The notes below the pieces were generated by a model that saw nothing but the letters and a program-made list of their open reading frames with translations, was not told where the DNA came from and ran no database searches. Position numbers and translations under genes: made by a program. Below are positions 38,586 through 50,458 of a DNA stretch of 64,000 bases, piece by piece. Source of the stretch: Alligator mississippiensis (Eukaryota; Chordata; Crocodylia; Alligatoridae). Every line of letters starts with the position of its first letter. Position 1 is the stretch's first letter. The stretch covers positions 73,971,395 to 74,035,394 of the forward strand of contig NC_081833.1 of assembly GCF_030867095.1 (NCBI RefSeq), in the 5' to 3' direction.

Positions 38586-40612
38586 GCATAGTTAAACTTT
38601 CTTAATACCTTCCCCTTTAAAGGCAAGGATACATTTAATCTATAGGAGTCCGAAACCAGACTTGTTCATGAACTTGTGTATATACAAGCCCAAGCTCGCA
38701 CATGCATGGACACGTCACCGGCTTCAGGAAATGCAGCATATCAGCTATTCTCAGCTGCCACGATCGGTACAGAGGAGGCTGCCTTGCTTCCATCTATCCA
38801 CTGTCACGGTTGCTCCAGATACTCTCCAGGGACAAAAAAGCCGCATAGGAGAGGGAACGACGTTCGAGTCGATGCAAAGCCTGATGTCTGGAAACCGCCT
38901 CTTGATTTGCAGAGCAGACTTCATCTGGGCCTGAATGATACAGCCTTCGAGCCGGGAAGAGATCAATCACTAAAGACAGCTCAGCATGGCACGGAGAGCA
39001 GGGCGCCTCGAGAGGAAAATGAATCATGCGGAGGCCAATAAAAGGAGCAAAAACACCACGGCAGCTCCTGGCTACCTGCCACCCAGTCTGCATCAGTAGA
39101 AAGATCCCAAAACACTGGAGCTGCTCATTCCTTATGACTCTCCAGGTCACCAGGTAATAGCCTTAAGCCTACAACAGCACGCCACGGCCTGAATTATTAC
39201 CAGGATTTTGTTGCAGCAGTAGGGTCCAGGAGACGCAGTCCAAGATTAGCGCCCTGTTGTGCTTGTTCCCTAAAATTAACACGTCAGGAAGCCTTTCTCC
39301 ACCCCCTTTCAGATGTCCTTGCACAAGTACCACGGTGTGACCTGCACGCCTGAAGTGGGTTGCAGGAGCTACTGAACGGTCCCCCCCTCTATGCAGCATC
39401 AGCTTGCAGAAATGCCTCCAGTTTTCTAGCTTCGATCCAGGCTGCGATCACTTTAGACCTAACCCTGCTATCACAAATACCAGGACAAGGAGCAAGCAAA
39501 GCTCTCTACCGCAGTTTGACCGGATGCCTGGGACACCCAGCGAGGTGGGCACGCAGGTGGACTGTGACCTGTAATGGTCCTTCCCTCTTTTGTGGCAGCT
39601 TCTGTCCACGACACGGAGCCATCCTCATGGAGAGCTGGTTCCCAAGGAAGAACAGCGAGCAAAGCCCGGTTCATCCATGTAGGTATGGGTTAGGACTGAA
39701 TTACAGAGACTTTCCCTGTCCGTGCCTGGAGAGCTCATTGGGGCCCACAGAGCGTGAATCAGAAACCCAGAGTACAGCACAGAGCTGCCCTCTGAACAGC
39801 GGGCTGCAATGCAGGGCCTGGTGCTGCAAAGCTCTCCGCAAACAGGAACGGCCCAGGCTTCCTAGCCCCGCTCCAAAATCACCTGGTGCAAGCCCAAGAG
39901 CAGCCTATCCGGCCATGCAAACAAGTCGCTTATCATGCATGAGAGGCTGGGGCTGCATAAATCAGGAGCTGGCTGATAATGGGAACGGCGGCGGGCCTGA
40001 CAGCGGGAATAATGGTGACAGGACTCAATTGTTACGGACTGATGCTGATGGATGGGTAACGGGGCCACGACAGGTGAGAGACGGCATAATGTAATAGCCA
40101 TAAATCACGCGGAGAGGTTTTAAAAACCAAATGCATCTGGAATCACCTTCGTTATCGATGCTCGTAACCCCCAGACACTTCAACGCCAGGAAGTCCTTCC
40201 CCGCTGTAATAGCTGCCGCATAAAACCTCCCAGGCGAGGCCCGGCACGTTCTCTGCATCCAGCAGAAGAGGAAAGGAAGCATTGTTTCCTGCGGCTGGAT
40301 TTTAAGTAACGGAGCCGGAGCAGGCACCGGGTTATAATTAACTTCTGGTTTTTAAATGGCGGCATGCTCAAGCCAGAGAGCTGCACCCATTCTCGAAAAG
40401 TAATTACAGTAATAGAGTAATTAACACTTTGCAAGAGACGGCAGCAGCTGCGGCAGAAAGGCCCACGGTAGGATGCTAGCTTGCACCCTCCTGGCTTCTG
40501 CTGGACTGCTTCACGGTCTCTGCTGGTTGCTGGTCCATGCAGGGCATGCTCACCCATAGCTGGGCTGTTAGGGGCCAATATGCAGGCATCTCCCTGGGAG
40601 AGTTGATGCTCC

Positions 40613-40708
40613 AACTCATAACATTTGGGTCCCTGGTTCAAATTATCCTGCTATGCCTAAAAATTGCATCAACTCTTCAATGGATTATGGCCAAAATTGT
40701 TCTTGGTC
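40613..40708 (+). repeat. Inverted repeat pair, left copy
   Basis: 96 bp that recurs in reverse at 43145-43240 with about four mismatches (about 96 percent). Starts aactcataacatttgggtcc and includes gcctaaaaattgcatcaac. The ends are sharp; the flanks do not match. Family not recognised. Confidence 0.9.
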
Positions 40709-41584
40709 CAAAATCACAACTTGTCCCCCGAGGTTCCCGACCATCTCAGGCTAACACGGCAAATAGATGCATCCCCAGGGACTGGACGTCAAAGGAAAGA
40801 GGCTGCTGTGGCCTGAAACCAGCTGTGAATGAAGCATCCAGACAGCCACGGGCAGGATTTCCACAGCTGCCTACAGGCTTCCTCAGAAAGGGCTCCCCGG
40901 GACCTTGCCGACTGCTTCTCATGTCTTGGCAGGCCTAAAGCAGCCTGTCACTTGCTCCTAGGGGAAGCCCCTCTCCATACCTATCTCATCCCATACAAGG
41001 AAATGATAAATACTGCAAGAGAGGCTACACAGGGCACACGTCTGGAACACCCCACACGGCTGTATGAATAATCAAAACAGCCAGGATGACCTGCCCCGGA
41101 TGGTGTTCGGCGTGCTTAGGAGAATAATCGTTAGTAATCAATAGCCAGAGGCTATGCACGCAGGGGAATCACAGCATAAATCGCTGCAATGCAGCTCCTT
41201 TTGGGGTGCAAAGCAGCAGCCAGTTGACACACGTCACATCTTCCAACAGACGTGGGAGAGGGAAATAGGTCTCGGTTGTAGGGGGAAATTGTGGCCAAGG
41301 ACAGATGGGGCCCACATGAAAAGCACCCATGCAGGGTAGAGAGAGGAATCAGACTTTGAAGGTCTCATATGGAAGACCCAATCTCTCCAGAAACTACAGA
41401 GAATATGTGCTCCGGTTGAGCCAAATTGGCCCTGGTGGGACTAGAAACACCAGGGCACAAAGCCAATCCGACTCCAAGCTCCTCTCCGGGACCTGTTGGT
41501 GGCCACGTCTTAAAGGAGCATCATTCTTTCATTGCGTTACAGGTCACCAAGGGTTAAAAATTGCACTGAGACAAGGAGAGCGTA

Positions 41585-41990
41585 TCTACACGTGCCTCTT
41601 TTAAGCAGGCTGAGCTTAAAATCGCCATGTTTAAAGCACATTGAGGACACGTGTCTACACATGTGCACTCTTAATGCACCTTAAAAATGGCAATTTGAGG
41701 CTATAGGTGAGTCTAAATTTGATATCTTCATACAGAAGGTATCAAACTGAGGTGCGAATAGCCAAGTTGCACTGGCACAGGTGTAGACGCGCTAATGCAC
41801 ATTAACTCAGTGCACATCAATGGATGCACGCGGCGTGAATGCACATTAGCACATCTCTACGCGCGCTGATGTGACTTAGCTATTTGTGCCTAAGTTTAAT
41901 GCACCTTAATACACATTAACGTGTGCACGCCTAAATCACCTTAAAGTACCTTAAGCGAAGGCGTGCATAAATACGTGTAGACATGCCTCA
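41585..41990. repeat. Palindromic MITE-like repeat, family unknown
   Basis: Bounded by tctacacgtg at the left and acgtgtaga at the right, with several internal words repeated in both directions (aatgcacattaac, cacattagcac, gtgtagacgcgct, tctacgcgcgct). It could be one large non-autonomous DNA element or nested ones; crocodilian MITE families are known, but I cannot match this to one. Confidence 0.55.
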
Positions 41991-42617
41991 ACTGGGCTCA
42001 TGACCCTTCCTCCCTTGATGAATCATCTTTTTCTGGAGCAGCTGGAGCTCAGGGTCAATGGGACGACTTTCCGTGCAATGAATATGGTAGAGGATGGGAG
42101 GCCACCGAACCAAAACACTTGAGAGCAGACCGGACTGACCCCCATGCTCAGATTCCCACTGCACGGTGCTGGTCAAGCTGCTTCCTGCACTGATGGTGGC
42201 TTCAGGGAGGTTTTAAAACTAAGGCCAGACTTTTCAAATGAAACCCACGCTTTCTTATGAGACACAACTCGTGTCCTGCTGCTGTAACCCATTGCCAGCC
42301 ATCAATACGTTGCGCTAAGTGCTCCTCCACGTCCAGCATTTGCTTACGTTGATGCAACACGCAGGCCAGGACTGCATTTCTCCAAGCAAAATAAAGCCCC
42401 GTAAAACATCTCTGCCAAGGCTGCTGCTGACGTAGCTTCCCCTTTAGCTCACAAAATATGCACAAGGCGAGGCAGTAAAAATGTGGCAGCCTTCAAATTA
42501 TTCCCTGCCTGCAATCCTGCATAAGTCAGTCAGAGAAATGCCAAGGCCTCTGCCCTGCAAACAGCTTGTGCATTTGCAAGTCAAAAGAGCATATAAAGAA
42601 AACACTTTGAGGGGTTA

Positions 42618-42660
42618 AGGCCCCGATCCTGCAAAGATGCATGCACATGCTTAACGACGC
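42618..42660. repeat. Possible old amniote dispersed repeat scrap
   Basis: ccccgatcctgcaaagatgc then acatgcttaacgac resembles the same worn repeat type as 11995-12065. Confidence 0.3.
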
Positions 42661-43144
42661 TGTCCTTGGTCAATGACAGAGCTCATGTATCACATGCATC
42701 GAGTGAACGTAGGTATATCATTGCTGGATTGAGAGCTAAATTAGGTACTGCAACGAGTGCCTGGCACTTCAGTGTCACAGCGACAGGCGCTTTCTGAAGA
42801 TGCTAGAGAGAGATGAAGCCGTCAGCCAGGCACAGCTCTCCCTCCCAGGGGAATAACTAGTAATATCCCACACGCAGACATCAAGAGAACTCATCTTCTC
42901 TCAAGATCGCTGGCCTGACATGTGCGTCAGCCCAGGGTAGAGGCTTGTGAGATGGACCTGTTGGAAGGGGAGTGGAATAAGACACGGGAGCCTGCCCCAC
43001 CGACAACACGCCTTGCCCCTGGCCGCTCGAAGGGGAGACCCATTCGTGTTGCGCAGCCCATTCAAGCCAAGGGCTTCGTGCTCGGTATAGCCAGCAAGAG
43101 GGTCGGTTGTGGATGCAGTCTGCAAGCTGTGACCTGGCAGAGAA

Positions 43145-43240
43145 GACCGAGAACAATCTTGGCCATAATCCATTGAAAAGTTGATGCAATTTTTAGGCAT
43201 AGCAGGCTAATTTGAACCAGGGACCCAAATGTTATGAGTT
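43145..43240 (-). repeat. Inverted repeat pair, right copy
   Basis: Reverse copy of 40613-40708, 2.5 kb away. Includes ggccataatccattgaaaag and gggacccaaatgttatgagt. Confidence 0.9.
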
Positions 43241-43544
43241 CCTTATCCCCCTGCTCAGCTTCCTACCTGCACGGGATGCTTTATAGCACCACTGGGATTA
43301 AGGGCCATGCTATGGTGTGCTTAGGTGGTGGCAGGTGGCTTTAAATCTGGGGTCTGTTGTGGGTCAGGAAGGACAGTTTATGCTGCTATCTACTCTACCC
43401 TTTGGGCAAAAGCAAAACCAGGACTGATCTTAATAGACTGGATGTGTCTGGGCAGGGAAAATGATACAGGAGACAGTTTGGGGAGCTGTGGAAGTAGAAC
43501 CTGGGTCCCTAAAAGAGCAGGGAGCATATGAAACCCAATCAGTT

Positions 43545-43775
43545 GGTTAGATTCAAACAAGGGATTGGACACGTCCTTGGAGGAAAGGGGCATCAGTCGC
43601 TGTTGAGCATGGAGTAAGTGTCTGAATCAAGAGCTTCCTATGCTGGAAGCTGCAAGGGAGAGAGGAACCGGGGAAAAACCCCTTCTTTCAGCTTCCACTG
43701 TGACAGGAGTCTGGGCAAGATGGACCGATGGCCTGACCCATCGATGGCAGTGCTTACGTTGGCCCAGCTGCGACC
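43545..43775 (+). repeat. CR1-like LINE 3' end, older subfamily
   Basis: Plus-strand 3' tail with gattcaaacaagggattgga, gctgcaagggagagaggaac, and the terminal agatggaccgatggcctgac followed by a cttacgtt end, as in an older CR1 branch. Confidence 0.6.
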
Positions 43776-43995
43776 GGGCCTTTCAACCCAGAGAAGCTAA
43801 ACGTGCCTGGGGATCATGCCAGTCCCATCATTTCCACCGGATAAAGAAGCTGGTATACCTGAGCCACGCTAGCTCATCGAGCGACTCCAACTCAAGCAGG
43901 GCCGTTGCTTCTTCATACACCGGCGTGGCTCCAAGACGATCAGCACAAATCAACACACAGCGAGGACAGGATTAGAAACTAATTTCTTCAGACCA

Positions 43996-44001
43996 TTTAT
44001 T
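43996..44001 (-). promoter_or_regulatory. Probable KIAA0513 polyadenylation signal
   Basis: AATAAA on the minus strand, 6.4 kb past the KIAA0513 stop. Human KIAA0513 also has a long 3' UTR, from memory. Cleavage would fall near 43980. Confidence 0.45.
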
Positions 44002-44345
44002 CCCATCCCCACCCCGCCTCTTCCCTCGTCAAAAATCGGAACAGGTTATTCAACCCCGGTCTGGAAACGTTCTCAGAGAAATCGTTAAACCCACGGGACG
44101 TAAACCACACAATCCAAGTACAACATATTGATCGTCTACACAGCCGCGCTCGGTACACGATATGGCAGCAAAAGTGTCACGTACAGCGTCAAAGTCAAAA
44201 CAACAGAACTTGGACCAAATATAGATCGGATATGTCAAGAGTAAAATACAGCATCGGGAGCCCCGGTGGAAGCCACGGACGTTCTGCAACACGGGGAGAT
44301 ACAGTTAAACATTTTCTTTACTTTATAGGTTTTTAATATATTTTT

Positions 44346-44385
44346 GTCTCTCTCTCTCTCTCTTTTTTTTTTTTTTTTTTTTTTA
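44346..44385. repeat. (TC)n followed by poly-T
   Basis: tctctctctctctctc then an uninterrupted run of more than 20 T on the plus strand; purines in the KIAA0513 transcript sense. Confidence 0.9.
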
Positions 44386-45439
44386 GAAAAATACACGTGC
44401 AAACAACATATTGTCACTGCTAAACTTCTCTAGTTTGGAAAAGAACCAAGGAAGAATCCAGGGGCCAAAAAAAAAAGAGAACGGACCTACAAGCGGTTAC
44501 GCTTTAATAATCCCCTGCTACTGGGAGAGGGTGGAGAGGTCATTGATGGGGCTGGCCTATACGTCTGAGATCCACCACACGGTTTTAATGCAGCTACAAG
44601 TGCCAGCTAAGCCCTCCAGCAGTGTTTTATCCTCACACGGTTCAACTTTGAGCTCATCTCAAAACCCCCGGAGAAGCGAGACGCACGCAGAACTTGGGCT
44701 CTGCAAGGCAACCTCCAGACCTGCCCCTCCGAGATCCAGGACGGGGAGGGGGTATGGCTTCCAGCGGCACAAACATGTTTTGCAAGAGGACAGCAAAGAC
44801 CGGTATGATTAAGGTTTCTGATCAGGTGTGGCTGGAATGACCTGAACTCTCCCCAAACCCTTCCCAGCTGCATGCTGGATCTCACTGCATCTCCTGAGCA
44901 GAGCCCTTCTTACTGTGACCTTCTGGAGCAGAGACACCCATCTCAAAAGGAGACCGCAGGGCAGTTTCTGAAATGCTCTTGCCCACGCTGTGCCATTACC
45001 CGTTTGGACGGGAGGTGTTTGGCCAGTGGACCAACAGAGAGCTGCCCTTTCACTCCTTTCAGCTGACTCTCCCACAAGTCCAGCTTGAAATGCAACCCAG
45101 AAACTAGCATTTCCAAAACCTCCTCCTTCAAGCAACGCAGCGTGGGCTTGACTGATGAGGTCCACCGTTTCCCTACCACCTTGACTGATGCTCAGAGCAA
45201 GGTTCAACCTATTCTGTCCGGTTTGACCCAAGCCAAGGTCAAGTTATTGCTCCTCTGACTGGGAGACCAGGTCGGGGGCATCAGGAGAAGGACAGAAAGC
45301 AACACAAGCAAAGGACCTTTGGGAACCTCATGTCTCAGTCTCAGATTTAAAGAGGGGGAAAGCCGTGACCAGTCAGCAATGAGATGCTTTTCTCAAGACA
45401 CATAATTATGGGGGGGTTGAATTAGCAGCTCCTTGACAA

Positions 45440-45540
45440 GGGAATGATTGCATCGCAATGCAATGATTGCATTAAACCCACAAATGTTTAACTCGGGGCA
45501 ATCACTGCATATTGCAATCATTGCATGATTGCAAGGATTC
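45440..45540. repeat. Cluster of palindromes built from ATTGC/GCAAT
   Basis: A perfect 10 bp inverted pair (ttgcaatcat at 45512-45521 and atgattgcaa at 45525-45534) and an 8 bp pair (aatgcaat at 45457-45464 and attgcatt at 45466-45473) in about 100 bp. Confidence 0.8.
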
Positions 45541-48500
45541 ACATATTGCCAGGGTGAAAGCCTCGGGTCTCCATCGTGACCGTGTACAGTGCAAACCTGG
45601 GGGCCTCCTCTGTAGGACAGTTTTAAAGAAGGAAGTGGAGGCCTGACTAAGTTCAAAACACACGGCAAAGGTCAGCAGAGCCCTGGGCTCTGACCCAAAC
45701 AGCTCGTAAGCGGGTGCATACCTCCAAGCAGGTGACCCACCCCACTCAAATCCCAAACTTCGAGGTAGACATGTGCCTAAGTACTTTGCTGGTCCTGGCT
45801 ACTGCAGCAATGGTGTTAGGACACAAGACCTCCTTTAGACCATGGGCACCTAATATAATTTCTCCAAAGCCTGGTTACAGAGTGGGGTTGGCATTGCTCC
45901 CTTTTTCCTGCCTCCTTGGGGGTCTGCATGGGAGGGAGAGTGGTCACTGCGGTCTGTCAGACTTGCAGGGTCCTTCTCCTCGGGGTGGCTCACGTCTCAT
46001 AGGAGAGCCACTGCTCACTGCCCAGAGGCATGGTCCTTTGTCCTGCTCTGTGCTGCAAATTGCATACAGCATCTGGCCCGAATGGTGCAGGGGGACGGGA
46101 GAGGGATAGCAGCGTGACTCCAGGAGGAAGCATCTGGGGCGCGGGGCCAGCACAGCACTGTGCGGCGGCTCCCACCTCCCTGATGCAGAGCACGGTCTCG
46201 TTAGCCTGTTGTAGGCCCTGCTCTCGTTTGCGCTGACAGCTGCGGCTTCTACCTGTCTGCGCAGAACCAGATCGCGGGCACTGCTTATTACACAAACGAG
46301 ACCTCGCTGCAAGCGATGGACAGTCACACCACGAGCACAGCTGAGAAGTGGCCAAGCATCGAGCAGGGAAGAGGACCTGCTTTCCCCTTCAGTTTTCATG
46401 AATAAAAAAAAAAAATCACAACTTGGCTGGATTGCCAGCACCAAACGTTGCTGCTTCTCAGCACTGCAAGATTGTCCCGTGGTCCTGGAGGATGTTTCAC
46501 ATGGTGCTTCCTGAGAGAGGTCCAAAATTGTTGGCTTTTTTCTCTCTTTCAACACGCGCTGGAGAACCGGACATCAGACTTGCACGGTGGAGATGCGGAG
46601 AGGCTGCTAACATGAAACGCTGTTCTACCGAGTCGGGACCCACAAGCCAAAGGGGTTACATTAAAGGATGGCTATGCTATGTATGCTACAGCACAGACCC
46701 GACAGCACGGGGCAGGGTGGTCCCAACGTCCCTTGAAATGCAGGCTCACGTACACGCACGATGCAAGGACGGTAATACTTCTGAGCAGAGACCGAGCTTC
46801 GAGCACACGGCAACGTCCCCGCACCGAGAGAGCGGACGGCAGCTGAATTTCTGTTGCGACTTTGGAGGTTTCTGGGAAATCCCATTCGACGGCTGCCCCC
46901 GTGCAGGAAGGAGCTGCGATCCCACCTGCCTTTTGCCCTCCTCCGTGCTGAGCTTGGTCGCCTCGGCGTTAGCTCCCGCTGTGTGTCATGTTCCCCCTGC
47001 GTAGGGGCAGATCCAGCACGGATCTCAGAGGTTCCTGAGTTTTGCTACAAGGCGCCCGTTTCCATGTCGCGAGCTGCTCTTAAACCCCCCTAAATATACT
47101 AAAACCTGTCTGCTCCCTTTTTAAAATCACTGGGATATTGCACGGACAGTCCTAGTCGCCCCTTCCTCTCTAAATGCTTGGCTGCTATCAACTGCTCCAG
47201 GCAGGGCACAACAATCACGCTGCTGCTGGCACAGCTGGGAACACATCTGGAGATCACCCAGGGCATCGCTGCAAAGACTGTTATGAGGAAGTGGCAAAAT
47301 CCAGGTGGAAGATCCCTGCAGCGCTGCACAAGATACCCGGGTGGGGGGTCTAACGTCCCACCTTTTCTCAGTGCAATGTGCCAAGAGAGGACAGATGCAG
47401 CAGGGACCACAAGGCCGGCAGCTAGAAGGGCAGCACATGTGTCTGCAAGTTGTCCTTTGAAAGCCCCCCGGGTCCAAAACAATTATTGCCAGGAAAAAGC
47501 CATGGACTCTACCTACAATATAGGCTCTGTCATGAACTGAGGGTCCCTAGAAATAGCCCAACATGTTTTGCCTCCATTGCTTTCCTTTTTTAACTCCCTC
47601 ATGTTTCAAGCAGTCACTGAACCATCACGACAGCTAGGAGGAAGCTTTAAACTCCTCGGCATGTTCTTACAGGGGAATTGGGATGGCCTCAGCTTAAAAA
47701 AAAGCCAACTGGAAAAGCCAGCTGCAAATTGCAAACCCCTCCAGGTGCCTCAGAGGAGCAGGGCATCGCCCATGACGGATGCTTTGCTAGTGCACAGCAC
47801 CTCTGCAAACACGCTGCAGTTGGCTCTTACCAATGGCTTGGGATTTTATCTGACATCCACCTCTTCTGCAAATTTACAAGCTGTTTCCTTCTCCAGGACA
47901 GGAGGGAAATCAATCCCAGGACAACGAGGCTGGAGATCAAGCCAATGCTAACAAAGAATCTGGGGAGCAATGGATCCAGAATAGCTCCCCGTCGGGGATG
48001 ATGTTATTAGCTACTGCGTGCTGAATTAAGCTGTAGAGGCAGATAGTGGGGAGGTGGGCTCAATTCTCTTCCTTTTTAATGAGAAGGGGCTTTAAACACT
48101 TGCAAATGCCCAGGGAGATCTGGGAGATGATTCCCTTCTAATGCTTCTCTCTCGCTCCCGCCCCGCATGTCTCCCTGGCCCCTGGTGCTCAGATGAGATT
48201 CATTCAAGACTTGTTTCTAGACAGTAAGGATGTTTCAGAAGCAACTCCTCCAGCTCAGGAACCAGCTCATCCCCGCTGCTCATCTGTGCGGCAAGCGGAG
48301 GAGCAGACTGCAGAAGCTGAGCCAGCCGGACAGCAAACAAACTCCAAGCTGCTCATCTCCCAGCCTGGCATGTATGGGGGTTGAGTACCCTATTCTGTTC
48401 ATTCGACTGGCAGCTGGTGCATGCACGCACCCACCTCCTTGGGGAGGCAGCCCCCCGTTAAAGGAAGGCTAGCAAAATACATTCCAGCCACGAAACAAAG

Positions 48501-50408
48501 GAAGACACTTAATGGGTGCGTGAGAGCAAGCTCCTGACACGGCAAGTCTATGCAAAGCTCAGAGAACATCATCTAAGTGGTTCAAAGCTGGTGTCTGCTC
48601 AGCTCTAGCTGGTCTCCATCCATTTCTAAGGAGCTGTGGTGTGCTCTGCTAATGCAGCCTGCACGAGGGAACCACCATCCCTTGCAAATGCATTAAGAGA
48701 CACAGCAACAGTTCTGTCCAGATACTGAGAGTGCTTCACTTTCTCCGAGCAACTCGTGTCCTGTCTTTCCAGTCCCTGCACCATCCTGCAGACCTGGCTT
48801 TGCCGTCCCTGTCCTCCAAGACCCGCTGATGCCTCAGAAAGACCAAAGCCTGCGTGCTCTGCTGCACTGAGTGAGCGGCATCAAGAGAGACTGGAGTCAC
48901 TCAAGCAGGGGACAAGAGTGAGCATTCACAGCAGGGCCTTTTCTGGCTGGCTGACGAAGCTGGTTGATGCTGAAGGGCTCAGCAAGCAGAAGCGTGGGAT
49001 GATTAGATTTGCAAAAACAAGACTAGGATTGGAAGAGGCACAGGAAGCCAGCAGGCCTGGGGGAAAGCTCCCCCCGAGGCTTGCTGGCTGCACCCAGAAA
49101 TGGGTTTCCAAAGCCCAAGCACATCCACAGCAAACCAGTGGCTGGAAGCAATAGCGAGCAGGGAAGATGAAGCGTTTAACTGACAGGGAAAGCTACGGAC
49201 ACGTCCAGCAACAAGGATTTTCTGGTACACTTCCTGGCCTGGCTATCTGCAGCAAGGAGCCCCTCAAGGACCTGACACTCACCTCCCTGGGTGCAAACAC
49301 TCAGCCCTCTAAAGAAAATACAGAGGTTTTCCAGGAGAACCTTGCTCCTGCTGAAAGATTTGAGTGACAAACCTTTCTGCTGCAGGAGGGGGCTTGGATC
49401 ACCTCTCCTGACTTCTAGGGAACAGCTGCCAGGCCTCCCAGCCTTCCTACAGATGGAAGCCCTATTGCAATAGGGTTTGATGCCAAGTGAAGCTCCCGGA
49501 CTCTAGACTTGCTCCAGCACCTCCAAGACTGGTCCCTTGTCCCTTCCTTGAGTGCCCTCAGACTTATGTCCCTAAAGAATCCCCCCCACTCGCATCCAAC
49601 CGTAATCGTTTCCTTTTAAAGGCCCTTTAAAAAGCAAAACACATCGGCCCACCATACTAGGGCGCCAGCGGGACAATCCAGATGGCAGGACTGATTGCTC
49701 TCATCTCCGGCTTGTAGCTCAGCCGATGCTAACCTGCCAAGGTGCCCTACAAACACAAATAGCCTGATGCAGCCATCGGCCTCCAACTTTCCACCCACCC
49801 TCTCTGCAAGGATTGTGCATCTCTCGGTCTCTGCTGTGCCGCCCGTTGCAAGGGACCTGGCTTCCACCTGGATCAGCCGCTAGGTGCCAGCCTTAAAAAG
49901 CAGCAAGCAGCTGGCGATGCCACATTATTGCCCACTCATCACGTCTGTGCGCTCAGACACACACACTCGCCCCTGCCTGCCAACAGTCCCTTCAAGCACG
50001 GCTTGCTACTGAAGCGATCACGTCAGGGGAACGCCGGGAAGTTCTCAGCAGCATGGGCAGGACCGGGGCTTGTCTCGGGATAAGGGAATACAGCAAGACG
50101 GCTCCTCCCCTGAGCCCACACAAATGCACGGGGGATCTTCAGCGGCGACTCTGGACACACACGATACTCGGAGAAGACGGAAAGGAGCTGCTCTGGAGGG
50201 GAGGAGGCTCCGAAGACGGTCGGTTTGGTCGGCGCTGCTACGTCTACGGGCTGCAGGGCACGGCTCGAAGGTTTGCTGACAATCATGCGGGTTTATTGCA
50301 GTGGTTTGTAAAGAGCCCGGCTGCAGCCCGGGCTGGTCCCAGAGGAGGGCTCCTGGTGCCAGCCGCTCCTCTCTGCCTTGCTGTGGAGCCTGGGTACCAA
50401 CCGCAAGG

Positions 50409-50458
50409 CTACTCCGTAGCCATCTGCTCAATGTGGTCACTCAGCAGCTTGTATTGCT
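50409..50458 (-). CDS. KIAA0513: KIAA0513 last exon ([15 protein letters not shown], stop)
   Basis: 50 nt, phase 1 in, acceptor ttgcag, TAG at 50411-50409. Human ends [15 protein letters not shown]. Confidence 0.96.

Larger units (their letters stand above)
36144..43995. other. Intergenic DNA between TMEM67-like 5' end and KIAA0513 3' end
   Basis: 7.9 kb that must contain the promoter of the TMEM67-like gene. Sequence near 36840-37050 is GC-rich with several CpGs, but I cannot place a start site. It also holds CR1, MIR, one arm pair of an inverted repeat and a palindromic repeat. Open frames here show no family resemblance. Confidence 0.6.
43996..50408 (-). other. KIAA0513: Probable 3' UTR of KIAA0513
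   Basis: 6.4 kb downstream of the stop, with no recognisable coding exon and, unusually for this window, no CR1. It includes a pyrimidine-rich simple tract (44346-44385 on the plus strand), and palindromes of gcaat/attgc words (45440-45540). Assignment rests on the distal AATAAA and the lack of other genes, so it is inference. Confidence 0.45.

Noticed and set aside
40431-40938. Open frame over the 40613 repeat as an old viral or retroelement gene
   Set aside because: No diagnostic domain is visible; the similarity with 43145-43240 is limited to 96 bp with sharp ends, so I list it only as a repeat.
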